Shown here: piece after piece, positions 54,244-64,000 of the stretch
Position numbering within the stretch: the first letter of the stretch is position 1
Layout: each line of letters starts with the position of its first letter
Assembly (NCBI GenBank): GCA_000442125.1
Contig: KE546965.1
Location: 2,604,001-2,668,000 of the forward strand
Length of the DNA: 64,000 bases
Origin: Opeltia flavorubescens
Lineage: Eukaryota; Ascomycota; Lecanoromycetes; Teloschistales; Teloschistaceae
Reading direction: 5' to 3'
Notes under the pieces: model-generated
What the model saw: only the letters and a program-made list of their open reading frames with translations
Databases searched by the model: none
What the model was told of the DNA's origin: nothing
Translations under genes and position numbers: made by a program

Positions 54244-57200
54244 CTAAGTCCTCCAAATCCTACAAACCCCCCGAACGCCCTTCCTACAAACCGGACAAAG
54301 CTCCAACTGCCTCGCACACTCCTCACAAGCAACAACATGCCCACAATCATAAAGCAGCGCATCCATCTCACTCTCATAACAGATCCTACACATCGCAAGC
54401 TCCTCGTCCGCAACCTCGAAATGCATGACCCCCTTGCCGTGTCTCCGTCCAGCCTTCCACCCGCCTTCGTAGACATTGTTTGTAGAAGCGTAGACCATTT
54501 TGCCTTGGCCTTCGCGCTCGTTGTGTGCGAAGGAGCCGGTGTATGTGTCGCCTGAGGCGTAAGCCATGGTGCCGTGGCCAGAGCGCTGGTTGGCGGTCCA
54601 GTTACCGATGTAGGCGTCGCCGTTCATGTAGATGACTGTGCCGGGGCCGTGGATGAAGCCGTTGGAGATAGAGGCGGAGGTATATTCGGAGCCGAAAGAA
54701 TTGTTCACATCATGAGAGACGAGATAGCCAGGGTCATCATTGTAGCGGAGGTAGTCGAAGAAGCTGGGAGGGTTAGGCGGTTTACCTTGGGATATAAGAT
54801 TTTGAATTCTGAGACACGTTCGATTAGTCGTCTCATATGGCACATAGATGATTAAGGGGCCACTTACTCTTCAGTAGTGGGTTTGCGGTGGGCAATGAAG
54901 ACACTACCGTCTCGGAAATCATAGTCAACGAAACTGCGTGATGACCGGATCCGGTCGTTATCGGAAAGTGACCTCGAGTGTTCGTGATAGATGTCGAATT
55001 GATCTTCACTGCCCAAAAGCTGGGTCACTTCATGATGTATTCCGCTTTCTTTGGGTACTACTTGGCTCCCGACAGCCCGCAGTGTTTGTTTTTGGCTATC
55101 AAAGATTTTCACCAAGATGTAAATGGTATTGACAAATCGGGCCGTAGGGATTGAAGACGGAGGATTTGGAGGCACGGGGGTGTCTTGAGCTTCATCCATC
55201 ACTGCATCCTCTGTGTCATTCCCACCATTACTGGGCTCTTCTGAGGTGGGCACAGGTGCATCCACGGGAGGAGATAAAGGTGCCTGGCTGGCAGAGGCAT
55301 CCGCAGCGTCATGGGTCTGAGTTGGCATTCCCTCGACTACATCCCCAGTCGCCGCTTCCACTGGCAGGTCTTGAGTCATCACTGCATCGCCGAATTCATC
55401 AGCGCTGGCTTCGGGTGGCTGTGTTTCTGTGGACGCTTCATCTTGAGCCATAGGGACGTCGGTATTGTCTGTTGAAAGCTCAGCCTGATAGACGTGAAGC
55501 CATAGGCGAACACCTCCGTACGTCCGCGCAGCTATAGCTAATGTCTTATCATCTGATATTGGGTGAAAACGTGGCAAGCCTCGGGGACTGCTTAAGCTTG
55601 TATCCAGGTACCACCACCTGCATATGACTGGGCGGCTATCTAGCTGATCTTTAGATACGAGCAATCCATTTTCGAAGTACTCAGTAACTTCAGTCAATGT
55701 GGTCGATTTGGGAAATTCTAGATCTTGAAGATTGCCTGACTCTACTGTTGGCTTAGAGAGCCACAAATCCGGAAGGCCTCGTCCATTGTGTAGGTCGAAA
55801 AGTGTAGACCCAAAAACTCGGACCGGAATGGAGTCCTCTGCTTTCTTATCATCTGATTGGTTCTTATGGCTTGGTTCGAGTGGTGGATTTAAAGGGGGTG
55901 AAAATGGTGGGATAAGAATATCTGAGATGGCATCTGTGCGAACATAGATCACGACATATGCTACAGCTGCATTCCCAGTCTCGCTTTCTCCTTCACCTTC
56001 ATGAGCTGTAACTGCTTGTGTCTTCGTCAAACAACAAGTATGCAAGTGCCCACCAGAGTATCTGATCCATCGGGTTCCGGGCCCCTGAGGACGGAGGACG
56101 GTGTAGAAGTCCCGTGACTCAAGGCAACCCGAATGAACCACCATTCCAAACAGGGTGTAATCGCATGACTTTTGGTTCCTTGATGATGTGTAGGTTATGT
56201 TTTCGTTCAACTCGATTCGATGGGTCAACCTGTCCCAGCGCCGTGCAGTTGTATTATACTGTTGCCGGTGAAGCTCAACCTGGAGGACGGCGGGTAGATC
56301 ATGCGATTCTGGTGAATTTCCGGCGTAAGTTTCCCACCGTCGGAAATTGTTCGAGGTAGCAGCCAAATCGATCGTCTCTTGAACACTTCGAGGTTCTTTT
56401 GGTGGAGGGGACACGGTAGGATTGCTTTCTTTGCTATCCACAGATGATGAGATAGGCGATTCGGTTTTCCATGGGTCTGGTTGTTTCAACAACAGTATAT
56501 CCTGAAAGCAGTCTTGTGCAGATGCCATATCTCCTTTACCGGAGGCTTCGTAGTTCAGCAACCGACGTAGACATTCCCAGACAGCCACAACATCAGGCAA
56601 GTCGAATCTTGGAGGATCTGTCTCAGTGATATACCAATCCATCCAGGCTGTGGTAATTGCCATTGCATTACGGCTTGTGTCTTCGGAGTCTTCGAACATG
56701 TACTCAATGAGTTGTTGCAAAGCGTCGGATAACGGACGCATTCGTTGCGTGGGTTCTTTCCGAAAATCGGGTATCTTCATGCCTTTGATTAAGTTGACAA
56801 CCNGCTTTAGGTTCAGCCAGCATGAAAGGGCTGCCACAATATTGCTATCCCTAGATGAACGGGTAGCTAGTGATTTGACTCCAATTTTTTCGTAGCTCTC
56901 CCAACCAGGTCCCTTTTTGGGTGCGTGCCACCACAAATTCTTCGTATCGTCTTTGACAACACGAATGTAGGCGCAGAAGGCTAGGGTGTCATTTCTGAGA
57001 AGAGCTTGTCGATCATTGCGCTGACGTAAATGTATAGATTCCCACGGACCATGAAATCTTGTCCACCCCCAATCAGCATCACCGGGATTAAATTGATGGT
57101 TGCTCTTTCGGAAGACATTAACTCTGGCTTCATTAGGATTGTAGACTACACAGCTCACTTGAGCTGCAGCCTCCCAACGCTCACTGTTCGAATCCGATCC

Positions 57201-58729
57201 GGCTTCAGAGTCTGTACCTTCCACTTCCTGGATTTGTGAGGGAGCTACTGAAGCTTCGCTGCCCGGTTGAGAGATGGTTGCTGTATCAGCGGTATCGTGC
57301 GGAACACTGCTCACTGGTGCCACAGTCTCTCCTGTAGGAGATGTATCGGACCCTCCCTCGAGATCCGATGTTTCGGGTGGCGTCGGAGAGCACTCTATGT
57401 AGACGCTCATATGCTCGGTGCCGTCATTTCCCCTAGGGTAATACTTGATGTTCCAATACAAGCCGCCGATCAAGACTGAAGGAGACCTCATGATTTTGTC
57501 CCGGTTCGGATTTCCCGGAGTACCATTGATGGGAGTGGCAGTCCAGGTAATGCGCCCCGATTCCAATGGGATGTATTCGGGATCCTCCAAGGCCTCGTAG
57601 GTCATCGCTTCCCAATGAGCATCTGCTCCATGATTAGCAAAGTGACAGGTGACTTGTTATGACACTTACGGTCACGAGCGTCGACCTCGGTGGCTTCTCG
57701 CTCAATAAATTCTAGTTCCCGCTCGTCTGGCCCCGATGTGTCTTCCGCAAATTCGGCCCAGTAAGGGCGTTCCTCTTCATCCGAGGACTCTTCCTGGCTG
57801 CTGTCGTCTTCTCTTGCTTGCTGTTGCTCAGGTTCACCTCGATCATTGGCTTCATGTTGTGGTGAGGAGGGTTCGTCAATCGTTACGGGTGGTGGGGTTG
57901 ATGCATCTTCGTGATGGGTGCCATTTGCGTCTGGCGGTGGATTATTATCTTCTGGAGGGTGTGTAGGTAGCGTAGCGGATGGTGCTGTTGGGTCAATCGT
58001 AGGACCAGGTATAGTCTGAGGACTCGATACGTTCTGTTCACCGATGTCTGGCGGAATATGAGGTCCAGTATGTTCTTGAGTAAGATCTGGACGTTCAGGT
58101 TCGGCGGCTTCCTGCGAAGAGCTCATGCTTCCACCGGTCATCGGCAAGGCTTGATGGTTTGGAGTCGAGGATATAGGAGCTATCCCATGTACATTAGTAC
58201 TCCAGACATGCCAAGTCTCAGAGTCAACAGTTGGAAACTCACCTGGCTCATGATTATTGATGTTCCCCTCGCCGTGAGGTTCATCTGGCGTCGTATCCAT
58301 GAATTCTTCGTTCTCAAAGGGTGTATGAGTAGTGAGCTGATGGATGCCTTGCTCATCTTCCGAACTTGAATCATCATCGGTCTCCATTCTATCATGATCT
58401 TGACCATCGAGTGCGGGACCCACAGCCGATGAATGTGAGTTCCGCCAGATATTGTGATGGTTAGATTGTGTTGTATTCGCTGGCAGAGAGGTGGGTGTTA
58501 GGTCCATGTTCTGATCATCGAGGGTCGCTGCTGCTGCGGCGGAAGGGGAGGTACGGGGAGGTGGGGCGTGGAAGCGTCTTGGGGAATGAATAGGTGCCAG
58601 GTCGGATATTGAGGACTGAAGGTTTCTGTGTGTTTGTGATGAAGGTGATGTAGGCGCGTTGACAGGGCGGAGGGGTTCGTAAGGTGATGTTGCATGGTCA
58701 TTATTGCTCATTGACACAGCTATATCCAT
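54244..58729 (-). CDS. MATH - USP-like (pseudo-deubiquitinase) - MORN - RING protein
   Basis: Large predicted ubiquitin-ligase-type protein, 1438 aa, from exons 58243-58729, 57670-58179, 54868-57622 and 54244-54808. Residues 1-330 are disordered and Ser/Pro/acid-rich. A MATH-like domain spans about 353-560, interrupted by a low-complexity insert. Residues 575-860 resemble a USP fold: SNIVAALSCWLNLK near the Cys-box position, and LPAVLQVELHRQQYN and LFGMVVHSGCLESRDFYTVLRPQ near the His-box, but neither catalytic Cys nor His is visible. After an acidic linker, MORN repeats (HGPGTVIYMNGDAYIGNW, GHGTMAYASGDTYTGSF, YEGGWKAGRRHGKGVMHF) precede a C3HC4 RING (CRICYES, DCGHVVACEEC, CPVC). Intron 1 (58180-58242) is 63 nt and stop-free, with a TACTAAT branch. 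One ambiguous base is at 56803. Relatives are annotated in other fungi as MATH/UCH proteins. Confidence 0.85.
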
Positions 58730-59944
58730 GGCCGGAGAGTTGACGCAGGGCCAACACAAGTGAAGGCGTTAACGTGCAGTGAATAGTGAGGTATACGGTT
58801 TTCTTGCTGGAATCTCGGAGAAGAAGATTGAGTCAGTTGGCATTCGAGGGAGTCATTGCAGAGCTCAAGGCTGATGTCGGGCCAGCAGGCTTCAAGCAGG
58901 GCATCGAGTAGGCATCAAGCTACTAGAGGTGGGATGTATAGCTGATAAGATAAGCCTACTCCGATCGGAGAAAACAGATTGAGAAGCAGCACTTTGGTTG
59001 GCGAAGAGCTTTTTGCAGCTCAGATGCTTCTTCTACAAAAGATATCTATGAATCTACCCCGATCTAATTGCAGAGGTAGAAGGATCGAAAATTTGAAGCT
59101 GCAAGATACAACGTCCACACCGCCATTACCCTCCTTCCGAACTAGTGTCATGCAACAGCGGCCATTAACCGTTCCGCGGCCTTAGAACTTTCCTTAGAAG
59201 TTTAGCTGCAACGGTACAACGCATTTCGCAGCGCCACCCATACACAAAACATGGAAATCGAAGCTGACTAGTCTATTTGCTGGATTGGTTACATCGAAAG
59301 GGACGGACGACTTGATCCGCACGTCGCGAGAAGTTCAAGGTGGATGGTAGTACAGCTTCCCTACCAGAGATTGCATTGGCAAGAACACTAAGTAAAGTAT
59401 TTCTCAACATTATCTTACCTCTCGTCGACCTCATTGGATGCTATAAGCAAAAAGCCTCGTGTCGATTCTCATGTGCTTTCCGCGGGTACCCTCAATAAAG
59501 ACAGAGAACAGAAAGCTTGATATGATTCATTGAGAGAACCCTCACTGCTTGAATAGAAATTGTACATCTTTGTCAGCATCGATCTGTACTCTCCCACCCA
59601 TCTCCTATTTTGGGCATGAATCCATATACCGACTGCCGTCTCGGAGATTTTGAGCAGGATTCTAGGTGTGGTGAACTGGCACCATCGATGTCTTATGACT
59701 CGGTATGAGCTCAATCATGCCTCTTGATAGAGTACCAGACTACGATTCTAGACTGGCGCAGGAGTCTTGTTTGTTTGGCGAGCCTCATTGAGAAGGCTTC
59801 GATCTTTGAAGCATCANCTATTGGCAGCTGTGGTCTGAGCCCTTGATTGCTCCCAAAGATGCCAGGTCATAGTCATTCCTGGGCATCTGATATACAAGCC
59901 CTGGTTCGTACTCGGGGGTGTTGAAGTCGGCATCGGTCTGTTCT
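58730..59944. other. Intergenic, no gene seen
   Basis: 1.2 kb containing the MATH/RING promoter at the left and the deoxyhypusine synthase 3' UTR at the right. Frames are short and unconvincing. An ambiguous base lies at 59817. Confidence 0.5.
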
Positions 59945-61170
59945 TTACGTATTGCGGAGATCCGTTTCACGAGTTTTCGATCTTTTGGCAAAGGTGGCAG
60001 CCACAATAAGAGGGAACACAATGGTTGCTTCCGCATAAACCTGCGTATTTCAGTATGATGGGGGATTGCTTTCAGTGGTCCAAACGAACCTTAACACTAT
60101 CTCCATCCACCTTGATCTTGCCCCAGCTCACCGCCTCATCCGGTCGAGCACCAGCATCGCTACCATCAAATTCTTGAGCTGTGTTGACGTATACTGCACT
60201 GTCTGCTCCGTTTCGCATTAAGCAGGCATTGGCGATATGATGTTTGACCAGACCTCCACCGAGTATAATCATACCGGCTCTTTTTGCATTCATCGCTATG
60301 TCGTTAAGTTTGCGAATATCGCGTGTTATACTGATGTCCAATATCTGAGGAGACGATTTGAAACTATGGAAATAGAGCATGTCACCAAGGCTACCGTCGG
60401 TCAGGGCTGGACAGAAGATTGGTATATTGTTCTTGTACGCCCAGTAACAAATGGAGGTTTCATCGTTGATCTCTTTACCCAGCCGATTGATGACGGTACT
60501 CGGTGTCCAAACCAGCGGCTCCTCAGTGTTTCTTGACATCTCTTGTTCGGCCAGCATCGTATCCAGCAAAGGCACCACCCAATCCTCGAAGGCGCAGTAA
60601 TTGCTATTGGGTACGACAAGGTTGCCGATACGGTTCATGCCCTTTTCTCGTAGCTCGGCTCCAACAGAAGCAAATGAATCCAGATAGGTGGGAGCAAGGC
60701 ATTTGATTAGGTCTTCTTCGATACCTCCTGCTGTCGCAACGATGGCAGAAACATGGCTGTGTTCCACCAAGTAGCGAAGGGTCTCGCGTAGGCCTGAGGA
60801 TACTAGATTGGATGTGTAGCCCAAGAAGATAGTTGTTCGGGAACCGTCCTCAGAATCTTTCCACATTCTCTGGTGAAGAACCGCTTGATCAGTTGAGCAG
60901 AAGTACACGCGAGTGGGTGTAAGCAGCACAGCTTACCATGTTGTTCACGATCCGGACGGCCTCGGAAACGGCGCTCGCCTGAAATCCCATACCAGCCATA
61001 TTGTTTACCAGCTCTTCCACCGTCAAAGTCTTGTCACCGTAATCATTAAATTCAATTCCTTTGACAACACGCGTACCAGCTGCTACTGGTGCAGAGGGCT
61101 TCAAAACGGCATCTGTAGCTGCATCTGGTACTTGGTTGGAAGCAATATCGTCCTTGGAGTTTTGTGTCAT
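59945..61170 (-). CDS. DYS1: Deoxyhypusine synthase
   Basis: Transfers the aminobutyl group of spermidine to one lysine of eIF5A, the first step of hypusine formation. Exons 60937-61170, 60090-60869 and 59945-60040 give 369 aa. Motifs in order: [70 protein letters not shown], and the active-site loop [20 protein letters not shown] with the catalytic Lys287. The C-terminus is [20 protein letters not shown]. Intron 1 is GTAAGC...CACCAG; intron 2 begins with the unusual donor GTTCGT. The ATG at 61170 is preferred; an upstream in-frame ATG at 61239 would add 23 residues not typical of the family. Identity is certain. Confidence 0.97.
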
Positions 61171-61754
61171 CCTGGTGACTGTACTGTATTGGAGCAAATG
61201 GCTTGAGATGTCGAATTGAGTCAAGCTTTTTGGAAGCACAGACCTCGTCCCACATTACCAAATAGTTTTGGTGTGGGGCGGCCCGTTGATTTGGAACGCC
61301 AAGGTAGTGGCGCATGGCGTGTCACCCTTGCCGAACCAATGGTAGAAGATGAGCCGCCTGGGAGCCGCGGTAGGCCAATGTACCTTTCCACTCACCATTT
61401 TTGACCCTCCTATCCTCGAAGCGACTTTCAACAACCAGATACTGCGAATAGTTTGGCTTATGAGTTACTTGCAAGCCGCCAGATAACCAGCATAATTCAG
61501 AATCCTTGCACCGTCGAGATTTTCGCCGAATTCCCATCCCGCATTCCCAGCAAATGACGTCCAGCCCAAGATCTGCCTTACTGTCTGGCCTCACTGTGAG
61601 TATAGGCAGTTCTGTCGATATCAAGTCACGACGAGCTATCCTTCTGATCTTTTCGCATATGAATTGATAGACTTGACTCTGACTACAGAAATCAGTAAAT
61701 TAACGAGGAATTGACGCCTTTACGTGAATCTTAGAGGTTGGAGGGCTATGTCCA
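61171..61754. promoter_or_regulatory. Divergent promoter region of DYS1 and the SNT1-like gene
   Basis: 584 bp between outward-facing start codons. No named motif was recognised, and short frames here lack coding character. Confidence 0.4.
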
Positions 61755-64000
61755 ATGTCACGCTATTCTCCGCTAGATTATCCTACAAGGGACCGATCGC
61801 CTCATCGATTTTCTGAAAGACGCTCTTCGACTTCATTTAATCCACCTGCCTCTTCGACAAGGATCAGCGACGCCAATCATCGGTCCTTTGACGCCAACGC
61901 TCATCCACACCCTCCTCGAGGGCCAAAAGCTTATGTAGAGCCACCTCGAGGCGGCTATCCACCAAGAGGGCGAGGCTTCGCTGGCCGTGGTGATTTCCGT
62001 GATCGAGATTTCCGAGACCCTAGAGACGCACGAGGTGGGAGAGACGACCGTGGCTGGGGCCGGAGGGGTTCACCACCACCGCGGGGTCGTACGAGGTCTC
62101 CACAGCGCGATTATGGTTGGGAACCTAGGGATATTGCTACGAGGGATCTAGATCGCGACCGATCCCGACGAGAAGCATATGCAGAAACTACTCACCAGTC
62201 CGGATATCGAGGTCGTGGATCTTACCGAGGCCGAGGCCGTGGGGATTGGGACTATGCGCATAGAGGTAGAGGAAGTCATGGTGATGAACGAGAAGGCTTT
62301 CGTGCCAGAGGCCGCTCACAAGATCGGGGCTGGGATAGAGATCTGCGGGATGACCGGGAACGGGATCGAGACCGAGAACAAGACCAAGAGCCTTTGAGAC
62401 ATGATGATGCGTATAGACGTCATTGGGAAGACAAGGACCGCGATGTTGATAAGTATAGACGAGAGCCTCCATATCGACCGGATTCTAGAAATTCCTCCGC
62501 CACGAACCCTTCAACACCTCTTTCTGCGACTGGACCTCCATCCAATCTACTGAGCTTGGATCGTGCAAGCCATGCCTACAGAGGTCCGGGTTCAGACTCC
62601 AGCCGTAGATCTTCCGGTCCAAACTCTACAACCAATTATCCAACGCTTAACCAACGCGCTGATGTGCCCTCATCACGTTCCGATAGAGATCGTTATAACC
62701 AACAGCCGCCGCAACCACCCTCTTCTCCGCCGCAAGCTCCACAAGTACCTGCGTTTGGATCCATAACGTACAAACCACCAGCAACAACCGAGCGAGCGGC
62801 TACCGCAACCATCAAGGGAAACACTGGGAATGTTGCGGTGGAGCAGGCCTCACAAACGGCTCGCGAAGTTTTACGACAACCACCTTCAGCACCGAAGGCT
62901 CAGCTAGCGAGCCATGCTCCTCCTACCGCTCCGAAAGCCGAGCAGCAATCTGAAAAACATGGAGGAGTCAACGAAGTCAGCCCTCATATTAGCCGAATGT
63001 CGGGCGTTGACAAACCATCCAGTGGCTCAAACCTTGCTATTACGACGGCTCCAAGTGGACCCAAATCTTTGCCAACGGATTCAAGGTCCAGTTTCCAGAC
63101 GCCAATCCAAGCACGACGATCTTCAGAATACGTTCCTCAAAAGCTCCCTGAGTCGCCCTCTAGCCCTCAAGCTATTAGCGGTTCACCTTCGTTACATATG
63201 GTTCATCCCTCTCGTAGAGAAGTCATAGAAGAATCAGGTCGCCCAGAAGCTGTATTTTCGCATGCGAACAGACCGACCCACCGGGAAATATCGATTCCAG
63301 GCCAGCCATCGCCTGCCAAAGTTCCTACAGGACCTCGTGCGGAGCGAGCTGCTACTTCTACTCGACAAGGTCCCCCACCAGGCCCAAGGGCATTTTCTAA
63401 CAGACCCTTGAACCCTCCGTGGGGCCGTGGTCAGAGCAATCTGACTTGGGTACGGCCTGGACTTTCCCATGGCTCTGTACAACAGCCTCCTCGTGGGCCA
63501 TCGATCATGAACACCGTACCTACAAAGCGGGACAATGTTGGAGAGGAAAAGCTCAAAACTCCTTTACCTGAGGTCGACGATCGGGATCCTTTCGAATCGT
63601 CTTGGCGTCAAGGTGGTGCCTCTTTAAAGGCCGCTCTGGATGCAGCCAAAGCCGAAGGTGGACGGTTGGATCTAGGGACCAGCAATCGACATCCGGCAAC
63701 GACCAGCGAAACTTCAATCGACGAAAAGAGCGAAGCCCCTACTAAGAATGCAACTCCCCGAATTTCATCTTCTGAAAACTTATCACAAGGCAGAACAAAG
63801 GAAGGAGCAGAAGATACGTCTATGGATCTTGACGATGACGATTATGAAGTCGCTGAGCGCAACTTTAGCCGTGAGATGCAAATGCTGGAGGCCAGGCGGC
63901 CGCCACCACTTCTCCGTCATCTTGAGCTTTTATCATTAGTTGAAGAGTGTGATGCTTTAGCCAGCGCAGGGGAAGACCTCGCCAACGGCTACGTTCCCCG
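61755..64000 (+). CDS. N-terminal part of a SNT1/NCoR-like SANT-domain corepressor, cut by the right edge
   Basis: One reading frame stays open for 2246 nt from the ATG at 61755 (MSRYSPLDYPTRDRSPHRF) to the window end, 748 residues. The first 230 residues are RGG/RD-rich (GRGFAGRGDFRDRDFRDP, YRGRGSYRGRGRGDWD). A long Pro/Ser/Gln-rich disordered stretch follows. Near the edge are an acidic run (SMDLDDDDYEVAERNF) and the block SREMQMLEARRPPPLL, then LLSLVEECDALASAGEDLANG, which I associate with fungal Snt1-type proteins of the Set3 histone-deacetylase complex. The SANT/Myb domains that would confirm this lie outside the window. An RNA-binding role for the RGG part is possible. Confidence 0.65.
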   Translation, partial: MSRYSPLDYPTRDRSPHRFSERRSSTSFNPPASSTRISDANHRSFDANAHPHPPRGPKAYVEPPRGGYPPRGRGFAGRGDFRDRDFRDPRDARGGRDDRGWGRRGSPPPRGRTRSPQRDYGWEPRDIATRDLDRDRSRREAYAETTHQSGYRGRGSYRGRGRGDWDYAHRGRGSHGDEREGFRARGRSQDRGWDRDLRDDRERDRDREQDQEPLRHDDAYRRHWEDKDRDVDKYRREPPYRPDSRNSSATNPSTPLSATGPPSNLLSLDRASHAYRGPGSDSSRRSSGPNSTTNYPTLNQRADVPSSRSDRDRYNQQPPQPPSSPPQAPQVPAFGSITYKPPATTERAATATIKGNTGNVAVEQASQTAREVLRQPPSAPKAQLASHAPPTAPKAEQQSEKHGGVNEVSPHISRMSGVDKPSSGSNLAITTAPSGPKSLPTDSRSSFQTPIQARRSSEYVPQKLPESPSSPQAISGSPSLHMVHPSRREVIEESGRPEAVFSHANRPTHREISIPGQPSPAKVPTGPRAERAATSTRQGPPPGPRAFSNRPLNPPWGRGQSNLTWVRPGLSHGSVQQPPRGPSIMNTVPTKRDNVGEEKLKTPLPEVDDRDPFESSWRQGGASLKAALDAAKAEGGRLDLGTSNRHPATTSETSIDEKSEAPTKNATPRISSSENLSQGRTKEGAEDTSMDLDDDDYEVAERNFSREMQMLEARRPPPLLRHLELLSLVEECDALASAGEDLANGYVP

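Overview
This is nuclear DNA of a filamentous ascomycete (Pezizomycotina). The evidence is short introns (about 47-115 bp) with GT-AG ends and CTAAC/CTGAC branch sites, intron-poor housekeeping genes, a secreted ascomycete-type laccase, a Pth11-like receptor and a glutaminase A. The general look would suit the Leotiomycetes, but that is only an impression. I see no rRNA, tRNA, CRISPR or retroelement. Exon joins were checked by reading frame: the listed exon lengths add up to whole codons for every multi-exon gene reported complete.

Layout. 0-2.5 kb: a cytosolic Hsp70 gene running off the left edge, with two perfect heat-shock elements in its promoter. 2.5-6 kb: YME2 (mitochondrial inner membrane) head to head with a twin-CX9C protein. 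6.4-11.2 kb: an unrecognised gene, a secreted cysteine-rich protein of unknown function, a short MITE and an MDR-type oxidoreductase. 11.4-17.2 kb: a housekeeping block of ORC5, NOP2 and CWC27. 17.2-24.1 kb: a second copy of the same MITE, an eight-exon laccase, then about 3.5 kb with no gene. 24.1-28 kb: an F-box protein and a secreted BBE-type flavin oxidase. 28.5-30.3 kb: two related small proteins, one with a different MITE immediately upstream of its start. 31.2-38 kb: a Pth11/SAT4-like membrane protein with a 21-nt microexon, a gene-poor stretch, and a small VOC (glyoxalase-fold) protein.

38.1-64 kb: NADH-glutamate synthase GLT1 (2138 aa), the Hsp90/Hsp70 co-chaperone CNS1, heat-shock factor HSF1, secreted glutaminase gtaA, a 1438-aa protein joining MATH, a USP-like region without visible catalytic residues, MORN repeats and a C-terminal RING, deoxyhypusine synthase, and the N-terminal part of a protein resembling the SNT1/NCoR-type corepressor, cut by the right edge.

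Genes that could work together: HSF1 is the expected activator of the Hsp70 gene, and CNS1 serves the same chaperone machine. GtaA releases glutamate outside the cell while GLT1 makes it inside. YME2 and the CX9C protein are both mitochondrial and share a 222-bp divergent promoter. The most unusual item is the MATH/pseudo-USP/MORN/RING protein. Several introns have lengths divisible by three and no stop codon, so frame-only gene calling would wrongly include them as protein.
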